Position numbers and translations under genes: made by a program
Part shown: positions 1-6,614 of the stretch, in pieces
Position numbering within the stretch: the first letter of the stretch is position 1
How the letters are laid out: each line of letters begins with the position of its first letter
Assembly: GCA_903927685.1 (NCBI GenBank)
Contig: CAIYOB010001331.1
Span: 1-15,734 of the forward strand
From: an uncultured Planctomycetaceae bacterium
GTDB taxonomy: Bacteria > Planctomycetota > Planctomycetia > Pirellulales > Pirellulaceae
Direction of reading: 5' to 3'
Length of the DNA stretch: 15,734 nt
The notes under the pieces: generated by a model
Told to the model about the DNA's origin: nothing
What the model saw: the letters and a program-made list of their open reading frames with translations, nothing else
The model's database searches: none

Positions 1-306
1 CTGGATCTGTTGCACGGCGACAAGGTCAAAGCCCCGCACGACACGCGCCAACAGATCCATCACATGCGGTTTGGCGGCCTTGGTCTTGCCAAACACCTGG
101 ATGTTGAACGAGGCCACGCGGATCGTGCCCGTCGAACGGACGGGAGGCGGCTGCAGCGGATCGTCTGCAGCCGGCACGGAATTGGCGGAAGATTCGGCGG
201 GCGCCAGCTTGACGTCATCGAGGCCGCGCACATCGTACTTCTCGAAGAAATACCATCCCGCAGCGGCAGCGGCGATCCCCCACAGAATCGTCGAAGTCTT
301 AGGCAC
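1..306 (-). CDS. DNase I-like endonuclease/exonuclease/phosphatase family protein, N-terminal part only
   Basis: The frame is open from a GTG at 304-306 to the window edge (102 codons seen, C-terminus missing). The start is supported by AAGGAG six bases upstream on the minus strand. Residues about 7-21 (ILWGIAAAAAGWYFF) are hydrophobic and look like a membrane anchor. A proline- and acid-rich linker follows to about residue 60, and then the first strand of the EEP fold begins. The motif VASFNIQVFGKTKA, followed by a helix and LVAVQQIQ, matches the start of DNase I (IAAFNIQTFGETK ... ALVQEV). The family cleaves phosphodiester or phosphomonoester bonds using Mg. Seen: the family's usual metal-binding Glu in VQE is Gln here (VQQ). 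Whether the rest of the active site is present cannot be seen. Inferred: a membrane-anchored nuclease facing outward. Substrate unknown. Confidence 0.8.
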   Translation of the reverse strand, partial: MPKTSTILWGIAAAAAGWYFFEKYDVRGLDDVKLAPAESSANSVPAADDPLQPPPVRSTGTIRVASFNIQVFGKTKAAKPHVMDLLARVVRGFDLVAVQQIQ

Positions 307-514
307 GGGCCACTCCTTGGCGGCAGCGAAAACTGGATGTCGGTATCCTGCCGCGAGCGCTGTCACTGCGACGGCGCGCACCGCGGCACCCGGTGCGACG
401 AGGGGAGCATAGCCAGTCTCCGCCACGATTGCCAGATCAATTCGCCATGCCGAACCGCCCAGGGGCCGAGCCCAGCTTCGTGGTAGGGGATCCGGAGTAC
501 AGTTTTTCATCGTT
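307..514. other. Non-coding gap upstream of the DNase I-like gene
   Basis: I find no convincing gene here. The open frames on the plus strand (from 10 and 71) are antisense shadows of the DNase I-like gene that run out into this stretch. The stretch presumably holds the promoter of the minus-strand gene, but I see no clear -35/-10 pair. Confidence 0.4.
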
Positions 515-731
515 ACCCGTTGCCCAGGGGACACCGAACTTGTTCACCGAGCAACGGGTGAATTCGCGGCAGGGGCTGAACCTGGACACGATATCGGTGT
601 CTTGAACTTTCGGCCCAACTGCCCGCCGGGACTACCTCAACCATAACCCGACGTGTCTCGGCGCTTCCCTTCGTTGGGCGCTGTTGCTCAAGACTTCCGA
701 AGGCCACTCGGTCTTCGGAAGTCGCCTTTTT
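515..731 (+). ncRNA. Candidate structured small RNA ending in an intrinsic terminator (unassigned family)
   Basis: No protein frame looks real here, yet the plus strand can fold extensively. ACCCGTTGC (515-523) pairs with GCAACGGGT (551-559). GCGGCAG (566-572) pairs with CTGCCCGC (619-626, one bulge). An inner GACAC/GTGTC hairpin lies at 585-601. The loop sequence GACACCGA (530-537) is also perfectly complementary to TCGGTGTC (594-601), which would make a pseudoknot competing with the inner hairpin. The stretch ends in the strong terminator at 692-731, which implies that something is transcribed rightward. I do not recognise tmRNA, RNase P, 6S or SRP signatures. It could be a second Ro-associated RNA, a leader, or simply foldable GC-rich sequence. 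No promoter was identified, so the 5' end is a guess. Confidence 0.3.
692..731 (+). terminator. Rho-independent terminator
   Basis: GACTTCCGAAG (692-702) pairs perfectly with CTTCGGAAGTC (713-723). G·U and two C-G pairs extend the stem to 14 bp with an ACTC loop (706-709). It is followed by GCC and then five T (727-731). It ends rightward transcription before the Y RNA, so the Y RNA and rsr probably need their own promoter between about 732 and 771, or readthrough. Confidence 0.75.
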
Positions 732-771
732 CCAGGGACGCACTCGCAACCATCCCGAAACATCAGGAGAC

Positions 772-920
772 ATGACCGACTGCCGATTGGAGTACATGCT
801 TCGAAAGCCGCGTGTTGTGGGTTCGAGCCCCACCGCCTCCACTTCACTTGCTTCTTCGGGGGCGTAGCTCAAATGGATAGAGCAGCGTAAACCCTCTGGT
901 CACAACTTCGTCGGTCATTT
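772..920 (+). ncRNA. Y RNA candidate (YrlA-like) with a permuted tRNA-like module, partner of the downstream Ro60 orthologue
   Basis: The ends form the outer helix: ATGACCGAC (772-780) pairs perfectly with GTCGGTCAT (910-918). After an internal loop (781-784 / 902-909), GATTGGAG (785-792) pairs with CTCTGGTC (894-901), including three G-U pairs. Inside lies a tRNA-like module in reversed order. First come CGC (809-811), GTGTT, a T arm (GTGGG 817-821, loop TTCGAGC 822-828, CCCAC 829-833), and acceptor 3' strand CGCCTCC (834-840) plus A841. After a pyrimidine-rich linker (842-857) come acceptor 5' strand GGGGGCG (858-864), TA at positions equivalent to 8-9, D arm GCTC/GAGC (867-870/880-883) with a GG-containing loop, A884, and GCG (885-887), which pairs with CGC 809-811. 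The acceptor is seven pairs with one G-U. Known: Y RNAs encoded next to bacterial Ro60 genes often carry a tRNA-like domain. Inferred: it tethers or gates Rsr. Exact ends and promoter are not determined. Confidence 0.82.
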
Positions 921-938
921 ACTTTGCAGGATGTCACC

Positions 939-2585
939 ATGGCCAACACGACATTGTTCTCGAGCATCAAGAGCAAGCTGCTGCGAACCGACTCGACCAA
1001 CGAGGCCGGAGGCCGGGCGTACAAGTTCGCGCCGCAGCATGCGCTGGCCCAGTTGGCGGCTACGGGCTGCTTCAACGGCTCGTACTATGCCACGGCCGAA
1101 ACGCAGTTGGACGAGTTGCGCAAGCTGATCGAGCAGGTCGATGACAACGTCTTCCTGGCCAAACTGGCCGTCTACTCGCGTGAGCGGGCGTTCATGAAGG
1201 ACATGCCGGCGGCGCTGCTGGCCGTCCTGTCGAAACGCGACTCGCAGTTGCTGCACAAGGTGTTCGACCGCGTGGTCGACAACGGCCGGGTGCTGCGCAC
1301 GCTGTTCCAACTGATCCGCTCGGGCCAGTTCGGCCGCACGTGCTTGTCGTCCAGCTTGCAGCGGGTGTTCCAGCGGTGGTTGAACGAGGCCTCGGTGGGC
1401 ACGCTGCTGTCGGCCTCGATCGGCGACAAGCCGAGCTTGCGCGACGTGCTGCGACTGGCCCGGCCAACGCCGAAGGACAACGCGCGCCGAGCGCTGTTCG
1501 GCTGGCTGACCGGCAAGGAGGTCGAGAAGTGGGCGCCGGCGACGGAAGCCGATCTGCCGGAGCAGGTGCGAGGATTGATCGCGTACCGCAAGGCGGATTC
1601 GGCCGAGGCTCAGGCCCTGATCCTGGGCAACCTGTCGGTCCGCTGGGACTTGCTGGCGGACGCGGCTCGGGGACCGCTCGTCTGGAAGGCGATTGCCCGC
1701 CAGATGGGTCCACAGGCCCTGCGCATGAACCTGAACACGCTGCTGCGACACGAGGTGCTTTCGTCGGGCAACGGCACGCAGGACGGTGCGCTGGTGGATT
1801 ACGTGGCGGGTCGGATCGCCGACGCGACCGAAATCCGCCGTTCGCGGCAGTTTCCTTACCAGTACCTGGCGGCGTACCTGAACGCGGACGAGAATGTGCC
1901 GCAGAAGATCAAGGCGGCGCTGCATCAGGCCGCCGAGATCGCCTGCGGAAGCGTGCCGGAGTTGCCGGGCCCGGTCCTGATCGGCCTGGATACTTCGGGT
2001 TCGATGAGTTCGCCGGTCACGGGCCACCGGGGCCGGGGAGCGACCAGCAGGATGCGGTGCGTGGACGTCGCGGCGTTGTTCGCGGCGGCCATCCTGCGCC
2101 GCAACCCGGACAGCGTCGTGGTGCCGTTCGACACGGCCGCGTACGAGGCGAAAGTCGATCCGCAGGACTCGATCTTGAGTCTGGCGGAGCGGCTGGCCAA
2201 GTACGGTGGCGGTGGCACGGACTGCTCGCTGCCGCTGGCTCAGGCCAACAGCAAGTACGCCAAGCGGCGGTTTGCCGGCGTGGTCCTGGTCAGCGACAAC
2301 GAGAGCTGGGTGTACGCCGGGCGTGCCCTCGGGTACGGCCAGCAGGGCGCCACGGGCGTGATGACGGAGTGGCAAAAGTTCGTCGCCAACCAGCAGCGGC
2401 TGGGCAACGACGGGCCGAAGCTCGTCTGCATCGACCTGCTGGCGTGCACGACCACACAGGCTCCGGAGCGGGAGGACATCCTGAACATCGGCGGCTTCAG
2501 TGACGCCGTGTTCCGTGTCGTGGCGTCGTTCTTGAGTGGCGACGCCGGCCGTTTCGTGGCCGAGGTCGAGGCCGTCGAGCTGTAG
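939..2585 (+). CDS. rsr: Ro60/Rsr orthologue: TROVE domain plus von Willebrand A domain, Y RNA-binding protein
   Basis: Residues about 1-330 form the TROVE module, which folds as a ring of HEAT-like helices and binds Y RNA outside and misfolded RNA ends in its hole. Seen: N-terminal [16 protein letters not shown] and [17 protein letters not shown], then [20 protein letters not shown], all typical of the family. Residues about 345-545 are a vWA domain with a full MIDAS: D351, S353 and S355 (DTSGSMSS), T427 and D453. The length of 548 residues is normal. ATG 939 is preferred over the in-frame TTG at 924, because CAGGA lies about eight bases before 939 and the TTG sits next to the Y RNA 3' end. 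The Y RNA candidate ends only about 20 bases upstream, so protein and RNA are likely co-expressed. Known roles in other bacteria are rRNA maturation, RNA decay with PNPase, and stress survival. Cytoplasmic. Confidence 0.93.
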   Translation: MANTTLFSSIKSKLLRTDSTNEAGGRAYKFAPQHALAQLAATGCFNGSYYATAETQLDELRKLIEQVDDNVFLAKLAVYSRERAFMKDMPAALLAVLSKRDSQLLHKVFDRVVDNGRVLRTLFQLIRSGQFGRTCLSSSLQRVFQRWLNEASVGTLLSASIGDKPSLRDVLRLARPTPKDNARRALFGWLTGKEVEKWAPATEADLPEQVRGLIAYRKADSAEAQALILGNLSVRWDLLADAARGPLVWKAIARQMGPQALRMNLNTLLRHEVLSSGNGTQDGALVDYVAGRIADATEIRRSRQFPYQYLAAYLNADENVPQKIKAALHQAAEIACGSVPELPGPVLIGLDTSGSMSSPVTGHRGRGATSRMRCVDVAALFAAAILRRNPDSVVVPFDTAAYEAKVDPQDSILSLAERLAKYGGGGTDCSLPLAQANSKYAKRRFAGVVLVSDNESWVYAGRALGYGQQGATGVMTEWQKFVANQQRLGNDGPKLVCIDLLACTTTQAPEREDILNIGGFSDAVFRVVASFLSGDAGRFVAEVEAVEL

Positions 2586-2590
2586 ACCAG

Positions 2591-4414
2591 CTATTCCGTC
2601 GAAAACGAACGCCCCCGACCCAACGCTGGCTCGGGGGCGTCCAGCGACCAGCGGATCTCGATTTTCCCCGGTCGCACGTCAGCCAGGGGACCGGCGACCG
2701 GACGCGAAAACGTGTGGCCGTGGAAGTCGGTTTCGATCGTCAGCGGATTTCCATCCCGATCTTCGAGCGTCTGCCCCACGGTCGGAAAGACGCCCACCAA
2801 CTCGGCTCCGACTCGCGGCCCGTTCATCTGCACTGTTGCCTCGCTGATCGAGAACGTGAGGCTGGCTCCCCGCGGACGATCCTCCACCGCGAACCCGGCC
2901 GCCGTCGCTTCGACAACACTGTGCTCATCCCCAAAGACGCTCTGCTCGGCGCCCTCGACGAACACGTTGTAGTCCGCCGCGTAGCCTGGCGCCGGCTTGA
3001 CGCGATCGAGTCCCTGCCGAACGAAGATGTTCTGGTACCACTTGTCGTCCTGCGCCGTGCCGGTCTTGAGCCCCACCGTTCTTGTCGTGTGCGGTGCGAA
3101 GAACTGGGAACGGCGGTTGACGTCCGGACTGTAATCATAGCCGCAGTCGACGAACAGGTTGTGTGCAAAGACCGTCGCCTCGGAGTTGCTTCGCACACCC
3201 TGCCCGACCAGGACATTGTTGTCCACGAGCGTCGGGCCATGGTTCATCTCCAGAAAGACCGTGGCGGCTTGGGTGTTGTAGATCACGTTCCGTGTGATGC
3301 GGACGCCCTGGTTGCCAAAGTCGATCCAGATCCCAAAGGCGCCTTGCTGCTGATGGTACACCCCGCGGATCAGGTTGCCGCAAATCACCGTGTCGACGCT
3401 GTTATGGAACTTGATCGCCGCCGTTTCCCAGCCGCCGAACTCCTTGCGGTAGTTCGTGTCTTCGATCAGGTTGCCGGAGATGACGGACCGCGTGGCTCCC
3501 TTTTGGCCCGCGATGCCTGCCTGCCCACAGCGGCGGATGAGATTATGGCGGACGATGTGGTCCCCGTAGGCGTCGATGTCGTCGTAGTTCACCCCTGGTG
3601 CCTGTCCGAGGATGATCCCGACGCAACGGGCGTTGGTGATGGAGCAATTCTCGATGATCCAGCACTTGCCCATTCGCGGCCCCACCGCCCCGGTCTGCAG
3701 CCCGATCACCGGCGGCGCCCAGTTCGCGGCCGCATGCTGGAAGTGGAAGCCAGCGATGGTGATATACTGCAGGCCGCTGATCTCGGGCATGAACAGGCAT
3801 TCGCGAACGTTGATCTCGGCCAGCTCGACGTTGGGATCGTCCCGGCCAAAGTTCGCCTGGATGATGGTCGTGTTGTCGTCCACGGCGCAGTACCAGCTGT
3901 GCGGTTGCTGAGCCACCTCGTCGGCCGCCTGCTTCTCGTAGAACGCCTCGCCATTCAGGTACACGTCCCCGCGATGATGCCAGGTGCCGTAATTGAGCCA
4001 GCCGCCTGAGACCTGCAGGGCGTAGGGGTTGTCCTGGCCGAAGAACGAGTTCGGCAGTGCGGCTGTCCAGACGCCGCCCGCCAGGTGCTTCCAGGATCGG
4101 ATCCGCTCCGAGCCTTTGATGAATACCGTCTCGCCCGCTGCCGCACGATAGACGATCCTTGTGCTTTCATCGTTGCCCCCTCGAGCTGGCTTGACCCATT
4201 CGCGATAGGTTCCGCCGTGGACGGTCACGATGTCTCCGGGCTGGGCAGCGGAGGCGGCCTGGCCAATGGTACGATAAGGGCCGTCCTGGCTGCCGGAAGC
4301 GGAATCCGAGCCGCTCTCGGCAACGTGGATCTCCCGCGGCCAAGCACTGGAAGCGCTCGAAACAACGGCCGCCAGGCATCCTGCGGCCAGGAGAAAACGC
4401 GTGCTCAGTGCCAT
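2591..4414 (-). CDS. Secreted right-handed parallel beta-helix protein (DUF1565-type, polysaccharide lyase/hydrolase-like)
   Basis: From ATG 4414 the product is 607 residues. This start has GGAG nine bases upstream and gives a normal signal peptide (MALSTRFLLAAGCLAAVV, cleavage near ASSAWP, about residue 25). An in-frame ATG at 4429 would add MEPQP. Residues 29-72 carry the DUF1565 opening (IHVAESGSDSASGS ... TIGQAASAAQPGDIVTVHGGTYRE). From about residue 210 to 440 come parallel beta-helix rungs with repeated asparagine-ladder motifs (IIENCSI, IVRHNLIRRCG, VISGNLIEDT, VICGNLIRGV, ITRNVIYNT, LVDNNVLVGQG, FAHNLFVDCG). The C-terminal ~120 residues look like a separate beta domain. Parallel beta-helix proteins of this type bind or cleave acidic or branched glycans. 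I see no signature fixing lyase or hydrolase chemistry or substrate. It converges on rsr and is not obviously operonic with its neighbours. Confidence 0.85.
   Translation of the reverse strand: MALSTRFLLAAGCLAAVVSSASSAWPREIHVAESGSDSASGSQDGPYRTIGQAASAAQPGDIVTVHGGTYREWVKPARGGNDESTRIVYRAAAGETVFIKGSERIRSWKHLAGGVWTAALPNSFFGQDNPYALQVSGGWLNYGTWHHRGDVYLNGEAFYEKQAADEVAQQPHSWYCAVDDNTTIIQANFGRDDPNVELAEINVRECLFMPEISGLQYITIAGFHFQHAAANWAPPVIGLQTGAVGPRMGKCWIIENCSITNARCVGIILGQAPGVNYDDIDAYGDHIVRHNLIRRCGQAGIAGQKGATRSVISGNLIEDTNYRKEFGGWETAAIKFHNSVDTVICGNLIRGVYHQQQGAFGIWIDFGNQGVRITRNVIYNTQAATVFLEMNHGPTLVDNNVLVGQGVRSNSEATVFAHNLFVDCGYDYSPDVNRRSQFFAPHTTRTVGLKTGTAQDDKWYQNIFVRQGLDRVKPAPGYAADYNVFVEGAEQSVFGDEHSVVEATAAGFAVEDRPRGASLTFSISEATVQMNGPRVGAELVGVFPTVGQTLEDRDGNPLTIETDFHGHTFSRPVAGPLADVRPGKIEIRWSLDAPEPALGRGRSFSTE
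2609..2640. repeat. Perfect 10-bp inverted repeat at the convergent junction of rsr and the beta-helix gene
   Basis: ACGCCCCCGA (2609-2618) and TCGGGGGCGT (2631-2640) pair around a 12-base loop. The repeat begins 23 bases after the rsr stop and lies within the last codons of the opposing gene. There is no T-run, so it is not a standard intrinsic terminator. It could act as an RNA 3' end stabiliser or pause site for rsr mRNA. The two genes leave only five bases between their stops. Confidence 0.5.
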
Positions 4415-4429
4415 TGGCTGTGGCTCCAT

Positions 4430-4611
4430 CTGCGAGGAAGTCTGCTGGGGGATCGATGATTTCGAATTCGCATGCCGGACCTGTACGGCGTATCATGACG
4501 CGCGTCAGCGGCAGCATCAATCCGGCACCCGCCGATCGCGGCGATGGTTGGTTCCGAGCACAGCTTCGGCGGGCCAGGGCAATGCTGCACCCGACACCCA
4601 CGCATGGTCCA
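4430..4611. other. Short gap between two minus-strand genes
   Basis: No gene is supported. Frames that read through here on either strand overlap the real genes at their ends and lack ribosome binding sites. The start-proximal end may contain the promoter of the beta-helix gene. Confidence 0.35.
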
Positions 4612-4893
4612 TCAGCACCAAGGGAATGAGTATCCCTGCCACAGCGGAACCAGGTCCAGCGTGTCAAAGACGACCGCGTCGTGCCGGCCAAACCCCTGCT
4701 CGCTGACGCGGACGACTTCCCCCAGTTCCCAGCCGTCCGCCTCGCTGACGGCGGTCTCGTCCAACCACTCTGGGGCCAACACGCTGTCCCGGCTGTCACA
4801 AGACCATTGAAAAGCCCGAATGGCGGCATCCTGGGCGTCGCTGGCGTCGATCACACAGCGGGCAGAACCGGATTCAACGTAGAACTTGGGCAT
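4612..4893 (-). CDS. Small conserved-looking protein of unknown function (93 residues)
   Basis: I do not recognise a named family. The start ATG at 4893 has a good ribosome binding site (AGAAAGGA, eight bases upstream). The protein is acidic and soluble, with no signal peptide or membrane segment. Seen: an N-terminal strand (KFYVESGSARCVIDA), a helix-like segment (DAQDAAIRAFQWSC), a variable acidic middle, then VVRVSEQGFGRHDAVVFDT and an aromatic end (VPLWQGYSFPWC). The order strand, Asp/Ala-rich helix and RVSEQGFG motif looks like a compact fold under selection rather than a chance frame. Two cysteines (about residues 13 and 32) and a third at the extreme C-terminus are present. It stands alone, with about 200 bp after it and 600 bp of repeat-rich sequence before it. 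Function unknown. Confidence 0.65.
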   Translation of the reverse strand: MPKFYVESGSARCVIDASDAQDAAIRAFQWSCDSRDSVLAPEWLDETAVSEADGWELGEVVRVSEQGFGRHDAVVFDTLDLVPLWQGYSFPWC

Positions 4894-5511
4894 CGTGTGC
4901 GTCCTTTCTGTTAGTCGAGAAACTTGTCCTTGGCTGCGATGTTAGATCGCTTGGCAAGTGACACGTTCGGTCACGAGCCCCGAAATTCCAGGAATTTTCG
5001 GCTTGGCGAGCCCTCTGCCTGACGCTAGCAGCACGTGATGGCGACCCGAAAAGTGGCTGCCAGTCAGCTCGTCCTGGAATGCCGTACCTGGCCGAGCCCT
5101 GCTCCCCCGAGGGCGTTGCAGTTGCGCGTTTCTACCGAGGGGACTGCCCCACCGGCCCCGTGCCGAATGGCACGAGGCTGAGAGACGAAGCCAGGGACAA
5201 GTGGCTGGGGGCGAGTGTAGCGAGCACCCGGAATCCCCACGGACTGTGGGCTGAATGGTCCGAGGTTAAGAGGCAACGCCGCTGTTCGAAACCCGACGCG
5301 TAAGTTTTGAAGTCGCGCATTTCCCCCAGGCGACCCTTGGCCGAAGGCCATATTCACCGTAGCCTGGGGCAACGCCCCAGGAAACGATGCACACCACGTT
5401 GGTTTGGCCGAAGGCCTTATTCACCGCGTTGTGCCCAGAGGTATATCCGTTGAACCATCGAGGTTTCCTGCGTTGCTGGCTTTTGGTCAAGACGGAATTG
5501 AAGCACGGAAC
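4894..5511. other. Repeat-rich and palindrome-rich intergenic region
   Basis: This 618-bp stretch has no convincing gene; the overlapping frames on both strands have no coding character. It contains many short hairpins: GTGAC/GTCAC (4958-4974), a near-perfect palindrome CCGAAATTCC/GGAATTTTCGG (4980-5001), GTGCC/GGCAC (about 5160-5173), CCCAC/GTGGG (about 5236-5250), and CCTGGGGC/GCCCCAGG (5363-5381). It also has a direct repeat at 5337-5426. The density and variety of hairpins suggest an interspersed repeat family or a structured RNA remnant. Confidence 0.5.
5337..5426 (+). repeat. Direct repeat pair (TTGGCCGAAGGCC ... ATTCACCG) flanking a perfect hairpin
   Basis: Copy 1 (5337-5359) and copy 2 (5404-5426) share TTGGCCGAAGGCC followed, after one or two differing bases, by TATTCACCG. 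Their starts are 67 bp apart. Each copy contains the small palindrome GGCCGAAGGCC. Between them is CCTGGGGC-AAC-GCCCCAGG (5363-5381), an eight-pair stem with a three-base loop. This has the look of a small dispersed repeat element of the REP kind. Only a genome-wide comparison can show whether it is dispersed. Confidence 0.6.
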
Positions 5512-6561
5512 CTACGGACGGCTCAGTTCCGTGGCGACAGACTCGACGACCTGGCGTTCCTCGGCATCGAGCTGGTCGAACAAACGCCGCTGGCCCAGGT
5601 CGAACGACCGGCGGGGCTGTTGGTCCGGCGCGGTGCGCTGACCGCCGTTGTGAAAACACCAGCCGGCGGCACCGCCGGCCAGGGCCCCGCGGAGGTCCGT
5701 CAAGAAGTCGGCGGCCACCGGATCCCACCGGCCGTATCCCCGGCGAAACGGTTCCTGATAATGCACCGGCCTCCGGCGTCCGAGTTCCTCCATCAAGGCC
5801 AGGCAGGCCCGAGTGCGGTCTTCCGTCTGTGACGGGGACGCGGCCTCGCGCGGACGATGCGGACTGAGAAAGTCCAGGCCCACCGTCAGTAGGGACTCCC
5901 GCACGTCGTCGGCGGTCAGGTCATGCCCGCCGAACGATGCGGTCACCAACCGCTGCGGATCCAGGCGGTAAACCAGATCCCGACATCGCTTCAGTTCCGC
6001 AGCCGATACGTACCGGTCGTCGCGGACGTCGCGTTCATTCGCCAGGTCCAGATACCAGTTTCGCCGCGGCTTCAGCGTCCGGACGACCAGTTCCACGGCC
6101 CGCTGGTGAGCCTCGAAGTCGGGCAGCAGCTGGGCCCCTCGCGCGAGCGTGACATCCACGACCACCCCGCGACGGTCGCATTCGGCCACCAGCCACTGCA
6201 ATTTGGCAAAGTACGGTTCCCGCCGCTGTCCCCGGGCATCCACGGCCGAGACGTCGTCGTCAAACGCGTGCCACGTGCCCCAGACCCGCAGCCAGTTGAA
6301 TCCGTGTTTCTGGAGATCGTCGAGGTCACGCTGGATGAAATCCTCGGGGGCGCCGAGCGCTCCGTAGTAGCTGATGCCGAGCAGGAACACCGGCTTTCCA
6401 TGGAGCGTGAACTGCGTGTCCTTGATCCCCAGGACCATTTGCGGCCCGCTGCGGGCAGGATCTTCGGCCGTGGTTGGTGGAGTGCCGGGTTCCTGGGCGT
6501 GGGCCAGCAGGCCGGCTTCGAGAACCAGAACCACGAAGGACAGCGGCATGATTCGGTGCAT
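5512..6561 (-). CDS. Secreted clan GH-A glycoside hydrolase (cellulase/GH5-like TIM barrel)
   Basis: From ATG 6561 the product is 349 residues with a signal peptide (MHRIMPLSFVVLVLEAGLLAHAQ). The frame is open up to 6645, but that extension would be hydrophilic and overlap the upstream gene's end. The barrel starts with FTLHGKPVFLLGISYYGA (about 51-69). It continues with HGFNWLRVWGTWHAF (86-100), VVVDVTLARG (133-142), and the beta-4 motif WYLDLANERD, where N175-E176 is the clan GH-A acid/base pair. After FLSPHRP (231-237), VHYQEPF places E270 at the expected nucleophile on beta-7. Retaining hydrolysis of a beta-linked glycan is expected; the substrate cannot be told. The start lies 53 bp after the pectate lyase stop on the same strand, so the two are probably one transcript and work on one substrate. 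Confidence 0.85.
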   Translation of the reverse strand: MHRIMPLSFVVLVLEAGLLAHAQEPGTPPTTAEDPARSGPQMVLGIKDTQFTLHGKPVFLLGISYYGALGAPEDFIQRDLDDLQKHGFNWLRVWGTWHAFDDDVSAVDARGQRREPYFAKLQWLVAECDRRGVVVDVTLARGAQLLPDFEAHQRAVELVVRTLKPRRNWYLDLANERDVRDDRYVSAAELKRCRDLVYRLDPQRLVTASFGGHDLTADDVRESLLTVGLDFLSPHRPREAASPSQTEDRTRACLALMEELGRRRPVHYQEPFRRGYGRWDPVAADFLTDLRGALAGGAAGWCFHNGGQRTAPDQQPRRSFDLGQRRLFDQLDAEERQVVESVATELSRP

Positions 6562-6614
6562 GAGTTGACCCACGATGTCAGAGGTTAAGCTTCGGAATCG
6601 CGCACGGTCGCTCG

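Noticed and set aside
513..872. Minus-strand open frames with GLEPTTRGF and RRWGSNPQ (513-872 and 632-847)
   Set aside because: These are the familiar false proteins made by translating the antisense of a tRNA T arm and acceptor end. They lie over the Y RNA's tRNA-like module and the terminator.
798..890. Two tRNA fragments as integration (att) scars or decayed tRNA genes
   Set aside because: Chance scars would not leave halves that pair perfectly with each other in permuted order, enclosed by 9-bp and 8-bp end helices, just upstream of an rsr gene. Rsr neighbours with tRNA-like Y RNAs are known.
798..890. Permuted but functional tRNA gene, as in some algae and archaea
   Set aside because: The anticodon stem keeps only three pairs in place, the joined loop would give a Ser-type anticodon on a short-variable-loop body, and the flanking helices plus rsr favour a Y RNA. 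Not fully excluded.
915..2375. 486-residue minus-strand frame antisense to rsr
   Set aside because: Arg/Gln/His-rich shadow translation of a high-GC gene; rsr has clear domains and motifs on the other strand.
2714..4009. 431-residue plus-strand frame antisense to the beta-helix gene
   Set aside because: No domain, no ribosome binding site; the opposite strand has signal peptide and beta-helix rungs.
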